A stretch of 37,172 nucleotides of DNA. It comes from CAZXYS01 sp964645005 (lineage in GTDB: Bacteria; Bacteroidota; Ignavibacteria; Kapaibacteriales; UBA2268). Location of the stretch: positions 1 through 37,172 of the forward strand of contig CAZXYS010000038.1 in assembly GCA_964645005.1 (NCBI GenBank). Direction: 5' to 3'. A model generated the notes under the pieces. It saw only the letters and a list, made by a program, of their open reading frames with translations, was not told where the DNA came from and searched no databases. Each line of letters begins with the position of its first letter. Position 1 is the stretch's first letter. Positions 25,116 to 33,774 of this stretch are shown piece after piece. A program made the translations under genes and the position numbers.

Positions 25116-25892
25116 ATGATTGGAATTAAAAATCTTTGCTGCAAAATTCTATTATTAATGATCTTTCAGATCAACAATTTTTCAATATCTGCACAGGATT
25201 TGCACATTGAGCCAACAAATGCCTATATTAATTATTCCAATGAAAATCTATATTATTCTGCCGGAACTGCGGCTATTGGTGCTTCACTATTTCTAGTGGA
25301 TGAACCGTTGAGGCAATTCGTACAAAAGAATCGCGGCTCAGTTGGCGAGGCATTTTTCATAGTACCGAATTTCTTTGGCTCTGGTTATTCTACGATGGGA
25401 CTGGTCGGCGGTATATATCTGTATGGAGAATTCTCGGATGACATCGAAGTTATTAATACAAGCAAGTATTTACTTCAATCGGCGTTGATGACCTCAGCTT
25501 CTACCTTTGCCCTTAAGTTCATTTTCGGAAGAGCCAGACCATATATGAACAGGGGGAATCTCAATTTCAATTTTTTCGAAACAAATGACAGTTTATTATC
25601 GCTGCCTTCGGGACATACCAGCCAGGCGTTCTCCCATGCGACAATTATTTCCCGCCGCTTTGACAATCCTTATATAACCGCCGCTTCTTACACTTTGGCA
25701 GGTTTGACAGCATTATCACGGGTTTATTATGATAAACACTGGCTATCGGATACATTTTTGGGAGCAGTTGCAGGAACAGTAACTGCATTAATAGTGCTGG
25801 AGTTGAATGAATCCGACGAAAAAAAATATTATGCACATGAATCTATCCAACCAGCAGCTATTAAAATTTTCTCGATTAGTTTGCAATTTTAG
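25116..25892 (+). CDS. PAP2-family phosphatase, exported
   Basis: The 258-residue protein has an N-terminal hydrophobic signal ending near SISAQ (residue 27) and the complete PAP2 phosphatase signature: KFIFGRARP (K134, R141-P142), PSGH (164-167), and SRVYYDKHWLSD (S201-R202, H208, D212). Relatives dephosphorylate lipid phosphates or undecaprenyl pyrophosphate, or lipid A, on the periplasmic side. The short, interrupted hydrophobic segments suit a periplasmic or outer-membrane type rather than a six-TM lipid phosphatase. It is distinct from the PAP2_C protein at 14107. Its TAG overlaps the stop codon of the convergent kinase gene. No clear ribosome-binding site. Confidence 0.88.
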   Translation: MIGIKNLCCKILLLMIFQINNFSISAQDLHIEPTNAYINYSNENLYYSAGTAAIGASLFLVDEPLRQFVQKNRGSVGEAFFIVPNFFGSGYSTMGLVGGIYLYGEFSDDIEVINTSKYLLQSALMTSASTFALKFIFGRARPYMNRGNLNFNFFETNDSLLSLPSGHTSQAFSHATIISRRFDNPYITAASYTLAGLTALSRVYYDKHWLSDTFLGAVAGTVTALIVLELNESDEKKYYAHESIQPAAIKIFSISLQF

Positions 25893-26995
25893 GCTGTCTC
25901 TTTACAGGGAATGCTAAAAGTTACTATTGTGCCGCTGCCTTCTTCACTTTCAATTTCAAAAGTGCCATCATGAAGTTCGACCAGTCTCTTGGAAATTACT
26001 AATCCAAGTCCGACCCCCTGCTGTTCGTAGATGCTCCTTTCGAACTGGACATAAGCTCCCACACCGGAAATTTGCTCGGGCGACATTCCCCTTCCTTCAT
26101 CTTTTATGGATGTATAAAGGAGACCTTTGTCACGCCGCATATTAACATATACTTTTGCCCCTTTTTCTGAAAAATTGAAAGCATTATCAATCAATTCAGT
26201 TACAATTTTATGCAAACTTTCCGTTGAGATCTCCAAATAAATATTTTCCACATAGCCTTGTGTTATCAGATCCTCTGTTCTTTCATAATCATTTGCTTTA
26301 ATATCTGCGAGATCAGCTATCATAGCGCATGGCTCATCGGTCTTGAACTGTCTCAGCGATTTTCTTTTCTCGGGATTGGAAGCAAAGGACTCAATTCTTA
26401 CGAAAACGAGGAAGTTTTCAGTGATTTTCAACAATCGCTGTGAAGAGGACATGACATCCTGAGTGAATTCTTTTATTTCTTCAGGTGTTACGTCATTTGA
26501 ATTTGAATTCAAATATTTGGCAGCACCGACGACTTGATTTAATACAGTTCGGAACTCATGCGGCAAAGCGGAAGTAACAGTTCTGCCGACTTCTTCAATT
26601 TTTTCCTGCGTCTTCTTTTCAAAAATCGAATGCTTATTCCACTGAGCCTCTATAGCAGCCAACAATTCCTCTCTGGTAAAAGGCTTGACGAGAAAATCGT
26701 CTGCTCCTTTTTCCATTCCCTGCCGCATATTTGCTTTCTCTGTGAACGCAGTAAGAAAAATAAATGGAATAGTATTAGTTTCGGATGAATCCCTTATTCG
26801 TTCCAGGACTCCGTATCCATCGAGCTTTGGCATGGAAATATCACATAAGATCAAATCCGGATAGTGCTCAAATGCAGCTTCAATACCCGATAGTCCGTCA
26901 GAGGCTGTGATGACGTTATATCCTTCAAAATCGAGCAATGTCGAAGTGCTTTCAAGGATAAAATCTGCGTCATCTATGACTAATACTTTCTTCAT
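25889..26995 (-). CDS. Receiver-histidine kinase hybrid (response regulator with C-terminal kinase)
   Basis: The 368-residue soluble protein has a receiver domain first (1-120; acidic pair D8-D9, phospho-acceptor D52 in CDISMPK, K104 in LVKPF). A coiled linker follows, then a HisKA-like helix with H146 in LPHEFRT, and a HATPase_c domain with ELIDNAFNFS (267-276), DEGRGM (299-304) and GVGLGLVISKRLVE (327-340). It lacks membrane segments, sensor domains and any DNA-binding output, so it likely takes phosphate or a signal from another protein and passes it on. This order is common in FCB-group phosphorelays. It appears to be an orphan with no partner regulator nearby. AAAGA precedes the ATG. Confidence 0.9.
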   Translation of the reverse strand: MKKVLVIDDADFILESTSTLLDFEGYNVITASDGLSGIEAAFEHYPDLILCDISMPKLDGYGVLERIRDSSETNTIPFIFLTAFTEKANMRQGMEKGADDFLVKPFTREELLAAIEAQWNKHSIFEKKTQEKIEEVGRTVTSALPHEFRTVLNQVVGAAKYLNSNSNDVTPEEIKEFTQDVMSSSQRLLKITENFLVFVRIESFASNPEKRKSLRQFKTDEPCAMIADLADIKANDYERTEDLITQGYVENIYLEISTESLHKIVTELIDNAFNFSEKGAKVYVNMRRDKGLLYTSIKDEGRGMSPEQISGVGAYVQFERSIYEQQGVGLGLVISKRLVELHDGTFEIESEEGSGTIVTFSIPCKETA

Positions 26996-27349
26996 TTTCT
27001 TTGTGTCTGATAGTAAAAAATATTTTTAAAAGTATTATTTTAACACCAAAACTATGCCAATATAGTGATTTATCATTAATCGTAAAAATGAAAATACTGA
27101 AGTCACCTTTTTGATAATCATTTAATTAAGCTAAAAAAAAATTTCCAAAACTTATCAACAATGTGGAAAACTTTGATGTGGAAAACTTGTTTATAATTGG
27201 GAAAATATATCCTTTGTTTGTAGTTTTTTTTTCCTACATTAGCGGATTATTAAATGGATATGGACGAAAAATAATTTCTAAGATATTAAAAATAAATTAA
27301 CCGAAATATTGTCGGAATTTATAAATTGGACAATTTCGGAGGGGCAAAA
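26996..27349. other. Divergent regulatory region between kinase and dnaB
   Basis: No gene is visible in this AT-rich gap of about 350 bp. It holds the DnaA-box-like cluster at 27152-27185, a possible promoter stretch around 27187-27220 (TTGTTT...TATATC), and the dnaB ribosome-binding site. Confidence 0.55.
27152..27185. promoter_or_regulatory. Cluster of three DnaA-box-like sites upstream of dnaB
   Basis: TTATCAACA (27152-27160) on the plus strand, and TGTGGAAAA at 27162-27170 and 27177-27185 (TTTTCCACA on the minus strand), each differ from the E. coli DnaA box TTATCCACA by one base. Three within 34 bp, about 170 bp ahead of the replicative helicase gene, suggests DnaA control of dnaB or a DnaA-binding site. 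The host's own DnaA box is not known here. Confidence 0.5.
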
Positions 27350-28807
27350 TTGGCTGAAAAAACAAATTACAAGAGATACCCTGGTAATAACAACGGTAAA
27401 CACCATTCAAACGAAAATTATGAACAAAAGATTCCGCCTCACTCAATAGATTCTGAAATAGCTGTCCTTGGCTCTATGATGCTGGACAGATCGGCAGTAT
27501 CAAAAGTTCAGGAGATAATTACAGCAGACAGTTTCTATAGTGAAATCAATAAGATTATCTTTGAAACGGCTGTAGAGCTTAACGAAAATGGACATACACC
27601 TGATATTACAACATTATCGAAAGAACTGCACAAAAAGGATCTGCTTGAATTTGTCGGCGGCACGTATTATCTGACAGAGATCAATGCCAAAATACCTACT
27701 GCTGCCAATGCTGAGTACCATGCTCACATTGTACAGGAAAATTACCTTAAACGAGAACTGATCAAAACAGCTGGCACAATATTGATGAATGCCTATGATA
27801 ATTCTACTGATGCGCTTGAAGAAATCGACAAAGCCGAAAGCAGCATTTTTGCTATAGCGGAAAAACGGGTTAGGAAAAGTTATGTCGATTTGAATCAACT
27901 GGCTCATGAAGCTTTAAATAAGATAACCGAACAAAAAAATCGCGATATGAACACATTAACCGGAGTTCCCTCCGGTTATACCGATCTGGATTCAAAAACG
28001 GGAGGATTTCAAAATTCCGATTTAATAATCATTGCGGGACGCCCTTCAATGGGTAAAACTGCTTTAGCTTTATCCTTAGCAAGAAATGCAGCTTCAGTTT
28101 ACAAAAAAAAGATCGCATTGTTTTCAATTGAAATGTCTGCACTTCAATTGGTTATTCGTTTAATAAGCGCAGAAGCCAAAATTGATCAGCAGAAGATCAG
28201 AACGGGCGATCTCAATCATGAGGATATGCAGAAAATTATCCGTACCTTGGGGCGTCTCGCCAAATCCCACATTATTATTGATGACAGCCCGATGATTTCC
28301 GTCATGGAATTGAGAGCCAAATGCAGGCGGCTGAAAGCTGAATATGGTATAGAAATGGTTATAATAGACTATCTGCAGCTTATGCACCCGCCCAAAGCGG
28401 AAAGCCGTGAAAGGGAGATATCAATTATTTCCCGCTCTCTTAAGCAATTAGCGAAAGAACTTGATATCCCTGTAGTTGCTTTGGCTCAGTTGAATCGTTC
28501 TGTGGAAAGCCGAAGTGATAAGCGTCCTATGCTTTCCGATTTGCGTGAATCAGGCAGTATCGAGCAGGATGCAGACGTGGTCTGCTTCGTCAACCGTCCG
28601 GAACAATACGGCATTATGGCTTACGACGACAAATCTCCAACTGAAGGTACTGCAGAGTTGATAATAGGCAAACAGAGAAATGGTCCTACCGGTACTGCCC
28701 GACTGGCTTATATAAAGGATTATGCCCGGTTCGAGAATCTGGAATTGCATTATGAAGAACCACCCGAATATTTGGATAATCCGGTTGAGGATGAGCCGGG
28801 TTTTTAA
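27350..28807 (+). CDS. dnaB: Replicative DNA helicase
   Basis: DnaB is the hexameric helicase that unwinds DNA at the replication fork. The product has the N-terminal DnaB domain (PPHSIDSEIAVLGSMMLD) and a RecA-type helicase domain with Walker A GRPSMGKT (about 230-237) and Walker B VIIDYLQLM (337-345). The later DLRESGSIEQDADVV block is motif H4-like. The frame extends to a TTG at 27326, but a strong GGAGGGG at 27338-27344 stands six bases before the TTG at 27350, so that codon is taken as the start (485 residues). No intein is present. It is terminated by a clear hairpin at 28868-28904. Confidence 0.96.
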   Translation: MAEKTNYKRYPGNNNGKHHSNENYEQKIPPHSIDSEIAVLGSMMLDRSAVSKVQEIITADSFYSEINKIIFETAVELNENGHTPDITTLSKELHKKDLLEFVGGTYYLTEINAKIPTAANAEYHAHIVQENYLKRELIKTAGTILMNAYDNSTDALEEIDKAESSIFAIAEKRVRKSYVDLNQLAHEALNKITEQKNRDMNTLTGVPSGYTDLDSKTGGFQNSDLIIIAGRPSMGKTALALSLARNAASVYKKKIALFSIEMSALQLVIRLISAEAKIDQQKIRTGDLNHEDMQKIIRTLGRLAKSHIIIDDSPMISVMELRAKCRRLKAEYGIEMVIIDYLQLMHPPKAESREREISIISRSLKQLAKELDIPVVALAQLNRSVESRSDKRPMLSDLRESGSIEQDADVVCFVNRPEQYGIMAYDDKSPTEGTAELIIGKQRNGPTGTARLAYIKDYARFENLELHYEEPPEYLDNPVEDEPGF

Positions 28808-28867
28808 AAATTTAAACAAAGGTTTATAACCTTGTTTTGGTTTCCGATCTTGTTTTTTTTGGGTCTG

Positions 28868-28904
28868 AGGGTTAACGTAAAAAGGATGGCGTTAACCCTT
28901 TTTT
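28868..28904 (+). terminator. Intrinsic terminator of dnaB
   Basis: AGGGTTAACG (28868-28877) and CGTTAACCCT (28890-28899) form a perfect 10-bp stem around a 12-nt loop. A run of six T residues (28899-28904) follows. It lies 60 bp after the dnaB stop, and separates dnaB from glgA. Confidence 0.85.
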
Positions 28905-28945
28905 GCTGCTACAACTTTATATTTCAATTTTTTACAAAAAATGCT

Positions 28946-28953
28946 TATTTTTG
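28946..28953 (+). promoter_or_regulatory. Possible Bacteroidota-type -7 element for glgA
   Basis: TATTTTTG fits the TAnnTTTG consensus known for Bacteroides promoters and lies between the dnaB terminator and the glgA start. The expected TTTG at -33 is only matched as TTTC near 28922, so support is modest. Confidence 0.28.
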
Positions 28954-28993
28954 TAAATTCGAAATTTTGAACAAGAATAATAGCAAGAGAATA

Positions 28994-30469
28994 ATGGCAA
29001 AATCAATTAGCGTACTTTTTGTTTCGAGTGAAGCCTATCCATTCGCGAAGGTTGGCGGTATTGCAGATGTGACTTATTCATTGCCGCTGGCGTTAAGGGA
29101 CCTTGGACATGATGTAAGAGTTATGATCCCGAAATATGGGGTTACTTCAGAAAGAAAAAACCGCATACACGAAATAAACAGACTGAGAGACATACCCATT
29201 CCTATGGGCAGCCGCTCTGAGCCCGTCACAGTGAAATCTTCATCGATGAACAATCCGCGTCAGAAAGTGCAGGCATACATCGCCACTAATGATCGATACT
29301 TTAATTCCAAAAAAGGAATTTACCACGATCCCCGTACGTGGAAAGAATATGCTGATAATGACGAAAGGTTTATCTTCTTTAACAGAACGGTAATTGAAAC
29401 ATGCCTGCTTCTGGGATGGTTCCCGGACGTAATTCATTGCAATGACTGGCAGACTGCATTAATACCGGCTTACGTTAAAGCTATGTTCCCTGAAGAATTT
29501 AAAGATACGAAAGTGGTATTTACTATTCATAATTTTTATTATCAAGGGGACTTCGAGGGGATGGATTTCAGCTTGACCGGACTTCCAAAAGAAGCACAGA
29601 AGAAATTCAAGACCAAAAACGGCTATAATTTTATGAAAGGTGCTCTCTATTACGCTGATTATATTACAACTGTCAGCAATTCTTATGCTGAAGAAATACT
29701 TGCTGATAAGAAACTCACTAATGGTTTGAATTCCAAATTAAAGGAACGCGCGAAAGATTTTAAGGGGATTCTGAACGGGATCGATCCCTGGGCATGGAAT
29801 CCTAAAAATGATTCATTTATTAAAAGCAAGCTTAACTCTGATTTAGAGGAGTATAAATATGATAATAAAGTTGAGCTTAGCATCGAGTTTGGCTTCGAGT
29901 TTAAACCAAGAACCCCAATAATTGGTATGATAACAAGATTCGACGAGCAGAAAGGCATAGACCTTGTTATTGATTCAATCGATGATTTGATGGAATTGGA
30001 TATACAACTCGTAATTCTTGGTGAGGGGACCTCGGATCATAAAAAAGAACTCAGAAGATTAGCCAGAAAATATTCAGATAAGATAAAAGTCAAATTCGAG
30101 ATTGACGATCGTCTTGCTCATCAAATAGAAGCCGGCGCTGACATGTTTTTGATGCCGTCAAAGTTTGAGCCTTGCGGCTTGAATTTAATGTATTCTCTGC
30201 TTTACGGGACAATTCCAATAATAAGATATACCGGCGGATTGAAGGATATAGCCAAACCTTACGATCCCAAAACTAAAACGGGTAACAGCTTCGTCTTTGA
30301 CAAAGCTAATTCTAAAGAGTTGGTTGATGCCGTCAAAAAGGCGGTCGAAGTATACCAGGATGAAGAAGAATGGGAACAGCTTGTCAGAAACGGTATGAGA
30401 AACGATTTTTCCTGGGATGATTCAGCCAAACAATACGAGGAGATTTATAAAAAAGTCCTCAATAGTTAA
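28994..30469 (+). CDS. glgA: Glycogen/starch synthase (GT5)
   Basis: GlgA extends alpha-1,4-glucan from an NDP-glucose donor. From the ATG at 28994 the protein is 491 residues, with SSEAYPFAKVGGIADV (11-26), whose KVGG loop binds the donor, VIHCNDWQTALIP in the acceptor region, and EPCGLNLMYSLLYGTIP in the C-terminal GT-B domain. The frame stays open 54 codons further upstream, but that stretch runs through the dnaB terminator and is rich in Phe and Cys, so it is rejected. AAGAGA precedes the ATG. The donor cannot be told from sequence, and a cytosolic GT5 of this Bacteroidota type fits. It is closely followed by a lipoprotein gene. Confidence 0.93.
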   Translation: MAKSISVLFVSSEAYPFAKVGGIADVTYSLPLALRDLGHDVRVMIPKYGVTSERKNRIHEINRLRDIPIPMGSRSEPVTVKSSSMNNPRQKVQAYIATNDRYFNSKKGIYHDPRTWKEYADNDERFIFFNRTVIETCLLLGWFPDVIHCNDWQTALIPAYVKAMFPEEFKDTKVVFTIHNFYYQGDFEGMDFSLTGLPKEAQKKFKTKNGYNFMKGALYYADYITTVSNSYAEEILADKKLTNGLNSKLKERAKDFKGILNGIDPWAWNPKNDSFIKSKLNSDLEEYKYDNKVELSIEFGFEFKPRTPIIGMITRFDEQKGIDLVIDSIDDLMELDIQLVILGEGTSDHKKELRRLARKYSDKIKVKFEIDDRLAHQIEAGADMFLMPSKFEPCGLNLMYSLLYGTIPIIRYTGGLKDIAKPYDPKTKTGNSFVFDKANSKELVDAVKKAVEVYQDEEEWEQLVRNGMRNDFSWDDSAKQYEEIYKKVLNS

Positions 30470-30490
30470 TTGGTAATAAAACGGAAGTAT

Positions 30491-31771
30491 ATGTTCAATA
30501 GTAAAAAAAAACTCAAGCATTTTCGGCTGCTATTATTATTATTGATTGCAGGATTGCCTTACTTCAGCGGCTGCAATGAACTGCCAAGCGAAGTGGGATA
30601 CTCTTTCATATCTGATACCGTTAATATCCAATCGATTCAGTCAACGGAAGCTAATATCCTTACCGGAGTTGAACCTTACCTCAACAGAAATAATACTATA
30701 AATTGGGGTGTTGTGCTTGTTGGCAAGACAGACAGTTTAGAGTCAGTTGGTTTGCTGCGTTTTGGTAATATACCTGATTCGTTGTCTTACCTGCGGGAAG
30801 ATGATATTCTTGAAGCTTATTTGTCACTGAAGCCTGGTAAATATGCCATAGGCAATCTATCGGAATCCCGAAATTTCGCTTTTAATATATATCGGAATAA
30901 GAAAATTTATACAAATGAAACAACATGGGATTCTCTATACCCTCAAAGCCGGCAATTTTCACCAATAATTGATCTTCACGAAACCGTAGGAGATTTCAAT
31001 GGCGAGATCGATCTTGAAAAAGATACTTTCGATCCAATTAATATTGATCTTGCAAAACCAATGATTGTTGATTGGATGAGAAAAGGAGCCGATTCAGTAT
31101 TAAGAGAGCATCATTACGGAATTGCTCTTGTTGCCGGGGAACAAACAGATGTCATCCATCAATTTGAAAATGCTGAGATAAGGGATACTACAAAAAAAGC
31201 CCCTACTGTGACTGTTGTATATAACAATAAAGATAATGAAACGGATACTTTGATAATGGCTTCCGGTGCGGACCTTAACTGTCCTGATGCGCCCCTGCCG
31301 GCAGAAGATAAACTTATCATACAGGGGGGAGTTACTTACCGTACGAAGATTTATATTGACCTGAATTCTTTGCCTGAATTTGCAGGTGTTCACAGAGCGG
31401 CTCTTAAGCTGACACTTGACAGGAAAAACTCTTTTATCGGTAATAATGGATTGGATTCTGCTGTATACGCTTATCTTGTTGACGAGGAAGGAAGTGAGGC
31501 AACACATGAAACTCTCGGAAGTTTTGCAGGAGATGACATTTTCGAATATAAAAGCATGGCTAACTTGCTCGAGGTAATCGTACGCCGTAAAAGCAAAAAA
31601 GGTACTATAATTTTACGGACAACACCCGGTACATTAAAAGAAAACTTCCACGAGTTGGACAGAATGGTATTCTATGGAATGAATAATCCCGACATATCTG
31701 TCAGACCTAAACTAAAGATCATTTATTCAACAAGACCAGAATATAAAAAGAAGGTAAGTTCTGAAAAATGA
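30491..31771 (+). CDS. DUF4270-like lipoprotein
   Basis: From the ATG at 30491 (GGAAG upstream; the frame also has a TTG at 30470) the protein is 426 residues. It has a lipobox FSGC with acylated C28, then CNELPSEVGYSFISDTVNI. The rest is beta-rich and resembles DUF4270/DNRLRE-type beta-sandwich proteins (SVGLLRFGNIPDSL, YLSLKPG, NETTWDSL, YGIALVAGE). From memory, DUF4270 lipoproteins often sit beside glgA in Bacteroidota, which supports the call. It is expected to be anchored in the outer membrane, possibly facing out. Role unknown; link to glycogen synthesis is only by position. It overlaps the next gene by four bases (ATGA), so translation is coupled. Confidence 0.7.
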   Translation: MFNSKKKLKHFRLLLLLLIAGLPYFSGCNELPSEVGYSFISDTVNIQSIQSTEANILTGVEPYLNRNNTINWGVVLVGKTDSLESVGLLRFGNIPDSLSYLREDDILEAYLSLKPGKYAIGNLSESRNFAFNIYRNKKIYTNETTWDSLYPQSRQFSPIIDLHETVGDFNGEIDLEKDTFDPINIDLAKPMIVDWMRKGADSVLREHHYGIALVAGEQTDVIHQFENAEIRDTTKKAPTVTVVYNNKDNETDTLIMASGADLNCPDAPLPAEDKLIIQGGVTYRTKIYIDLNSLPEFAGVHRAALKLTLDRKNSFIGNNGLDSAVYAYLVDEEGSEATHETLGSFAGDDIFEYKSMANLLEVIVRRKSKKGTIILRTTPGTLKENFHELDRMVFYGMNNPDISVRPKLKIIYSTRPEYKKKVSSEK

Positions 31772-33003
31772 AATATTTATCGAAATTTCTCGCAATTTTT
31801 GCTCTCATTGTCATATTCTCCGGGAATTTATATTCTCAAGGTGGGAACAACTATACTATTTTCGGCTTAGGTGACGTTCATCATAACACCAGCGCCGGAT
31901 TCGACGCTTTAGCAGGAACTTCAATCGGCTACCCCGACCAAAGCGCTATTAATCACTCAAATCCTGCTATGTGGAGCGGGATAAAAAAAACCAGATTGCA
32001 GATGGGCTACAGATTCAATCAGCATTTCAATAATACAGACGGTCAGGTGCTCAGACAAAATAATGGCAAAATAAACGGTATTTCAGGTATATTTCTTATT
32101 GATTCTTCTCTCGGACTGTCACTTGGATTCGGGCTGCTCCCTTTTACTTCGGTAAATTATTATGTAGCAAATGATTTTTATATCGAACAGGATGGAGAGT
32201 CTTTCCACGGGAAAACTTTTTTCCAGGGAAAGGGAGGTTTAAATCAGGCTTATCTGGGCGGTTCGATAGATATAACTAAGGATATTTCCCTCGGTATAGC
32301 CGGATTCGGTACATTTGGATTATCTGAATATTACACCGAAACGGTTTTTTACGCCGCGAATGTCTTTTCATCTGCAAATTCAACAATTGATTCGTATAGT
32401 GGAGCCGGTTTCAAAGCCGGTCTTTATTATAAAGGTATCAAGAATTTTGGTATTGGTGCATATTACGAGAAACATTTCGAAACTTCGATCAGTCGGGAAC
32501 TTATATATTTATCCACTTTTCTCGGAGATACGAGTTTTGCAGAAAGGGCTTATCTCCGGATCCCCGATGCATTCGGCGCCGGCATATCCTATAAAACGGG
32601 CAAATTTATATTAGGTTCTGACTTTGCATTTCGTGACTTTACCGGCTTTACTTATCAACAGCCTGCACGGGGAAAGTTCACAAGTAATGTTCATTGGAGC
32701 GCAGGCGTTTCACGACTGGGCAATGACCGTATAGATGCTGACCTTCTTGATAGAATAACCTATAAATTCGGATTGGGATACAAGAAATTGTATTATCAGC
32801 TTGAAGGTGAAGATATTTCGCAAATATATGCATCTTTTGGAGGTTCCGTGCCATTGCCGGGAGATGCTTTTATTAACGGAGCACTTGTTTTCGGAAGAAG
32901 AGGAACATCAAACAAGGGACTGATAGAGGAATATTTCGGAAGATTCAACGTTGAGATAACAATCGGGGAAACCTGGTTCAAACCATTCAGACGAGGATAT
33001 TAA
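31768..33003 (+). CDS. Outer-membrane beta-barrel protein
   Basis: The 411-residue protein has a signal peptide (hydrophobic 7-19, likely cut after LYS-Q) and then repeated amphipathic, glycine- and aromatic-rich strands (SLGLSLGFGLLPFTS, ISLGIAGFGTFGLSEYY, AGFKAGLYYKGIKNFGIG) as in FadL/OMPP1-like or porin-like barrels. The NYTIFGLGD start of the mature protein and ANHSNPAM-like segment near 60 (AINHSNPAMWSG) are typical of Bacteroidota/Ignavibacteria outer-membrane proteins that resemble lipid or hydrophobe transporters. Specific substrate unknown. Its ATG overlaps the lipoprotein's TGA, suggesting that the two products act together in the outer membrane. It ends 19 bp before hslV. Confidence 0.75.
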   Translation: MKYLSKFLAIFALIVIFSGNLYSQGGNNYTIFGLGDVHHNTSAGFDALAGTSIGYPDQSAINHSNPAMWSGIKKTRLQMGYRFNQHFNNTDGQVLRQNNGKINGISGIFLIDSSLGLSLGFGLLPFTSVNYYVANDFYIEQDGESFHGKTFFQGKGGLNQAYLGGSIDITKDISLGIAGFGTFGLSEYYTETVFYAANVFSSANSTIDSYSGAGFKAGLYYKGIKNFGIGAYYEKHFETSISRELIYLSTFLGDTSFAERAYLRIPDAFGAGISYKTGKFILGSDFAFRDFTGFTYQQPARGKFTSNVHWSAGVSRLGNDRIDADLLDRITYKFGLGYKKLYYQLEGEDISQIYASFGGSVPLPGDAFINGALVFGRRGTSNKGLIEEYFGRFNVEITIGETWFKPFRRGY

Positions 33004-33022
33004 TAATAAAAAGATAAAAGTT

Positions 33023-33580
33023 ATGAGTGACAAAACATTAAAACCGGAAATAAGAAATACAACCGTGATAGGAGTCCTGCGGGACGGGAAATCCGCTCTT
33101 GGCTCCGACGGTCAGGTGTCATTCAATGATACAGTGCTTAAACATTCAGCGAAAAAAGTAAGAAAAATTTATAATGATTCGATAATGGTGGGATTTGCGG
33201 GATCGACAGCGGATGCATTCACGCTGCTGCAGAGATTCGAGGAGAAGATCGAATCTCACAGGGGAAAGATCTACCGTGCCTCCATCGATCTCGCCAAAGA
33301 TTGGCGCACGGACCGTTATTTGCGCAGACTGGAAGCTATGCTCATAGTCATGACCGACAAGGAAGCCCTGCTGATCAGCGGTAATGGTGATGTCATCGAG
33401 ACAGATGACAATATTATAGCAATAGGTTCAGGCGGCGCTTATGCTCTGTCTGCTGCACGAGCAATGATGAAGCATACCAAACTGTCGGCAAAGGAGATTG
33501 TGGAAGAATCCTTGAGAATAGCCGGAGAAATTTGTATTTACACTAATCTCGACATATCGGCAGAGGAACTGCCGGAATAA
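33023..33580 (+). CDS. hslV: ATP-dependent protease proteolytic subunit HslV
   Basis: HslV is the Thr-protease dodecamer of the HslVU (ClpQY) complex. The 185-residue product has TTVIGVLRDG (13-22), with T13 expected to become the N-terminal catalytic threonine after cleavage, GSDGQVSFNDTVLKHSAKKVRKI, and VGFAGSTADAFTL. The propeptide would be 12 residues, whereas E. coli HslV loses only the initiator Met. The gene follows the outer-membrane protein by 19 bp and precedes hslU by 194 bp, so hslU may have an additional promoter. No clear ribosome-binding site. Confidence 0.95.
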   Translation: MSDKTLKPEIRNTTVIGVLRDGKSALGSDGQVSFNDTVLKHSAKKVRKIYNDSIMVGFAGSTADAFTLLQRFEEKIESHRGKIYRASIDLAKDWRTDRYLRRLEAMLIVMTDKEALLISGNGDVIETDDNIIAIGSGGAYALSAARAMMKHTKLSAKEIVEESLRIAGEICIYTNLDISAEELPE

Positions 33581-33774
33581 AATATCAAATTGTTTTAAAC
33601 GATTAAATATTTAGAAATTAATGCATATTTAGTGATTTAAAGATATTTTTATTTTTAATGATTCTAATAATCACAAATTTTCATGCTAATATTTTCTTAG
33701 CTAAAATTTTAACATCAAATTAAGTTTAACAAATTGATAATTAGAACAAGCGAATTTTTTAATACGGAGTTTTT

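Noticed and set aside
28832..28993. 54-codon upstream extension of glgA
   Set aside because: It crosses the dnaB intrinsic terminator, is rich in Phe and Cys, and lies before the family's normal N-terminus at MAKSISVLFVSSE.
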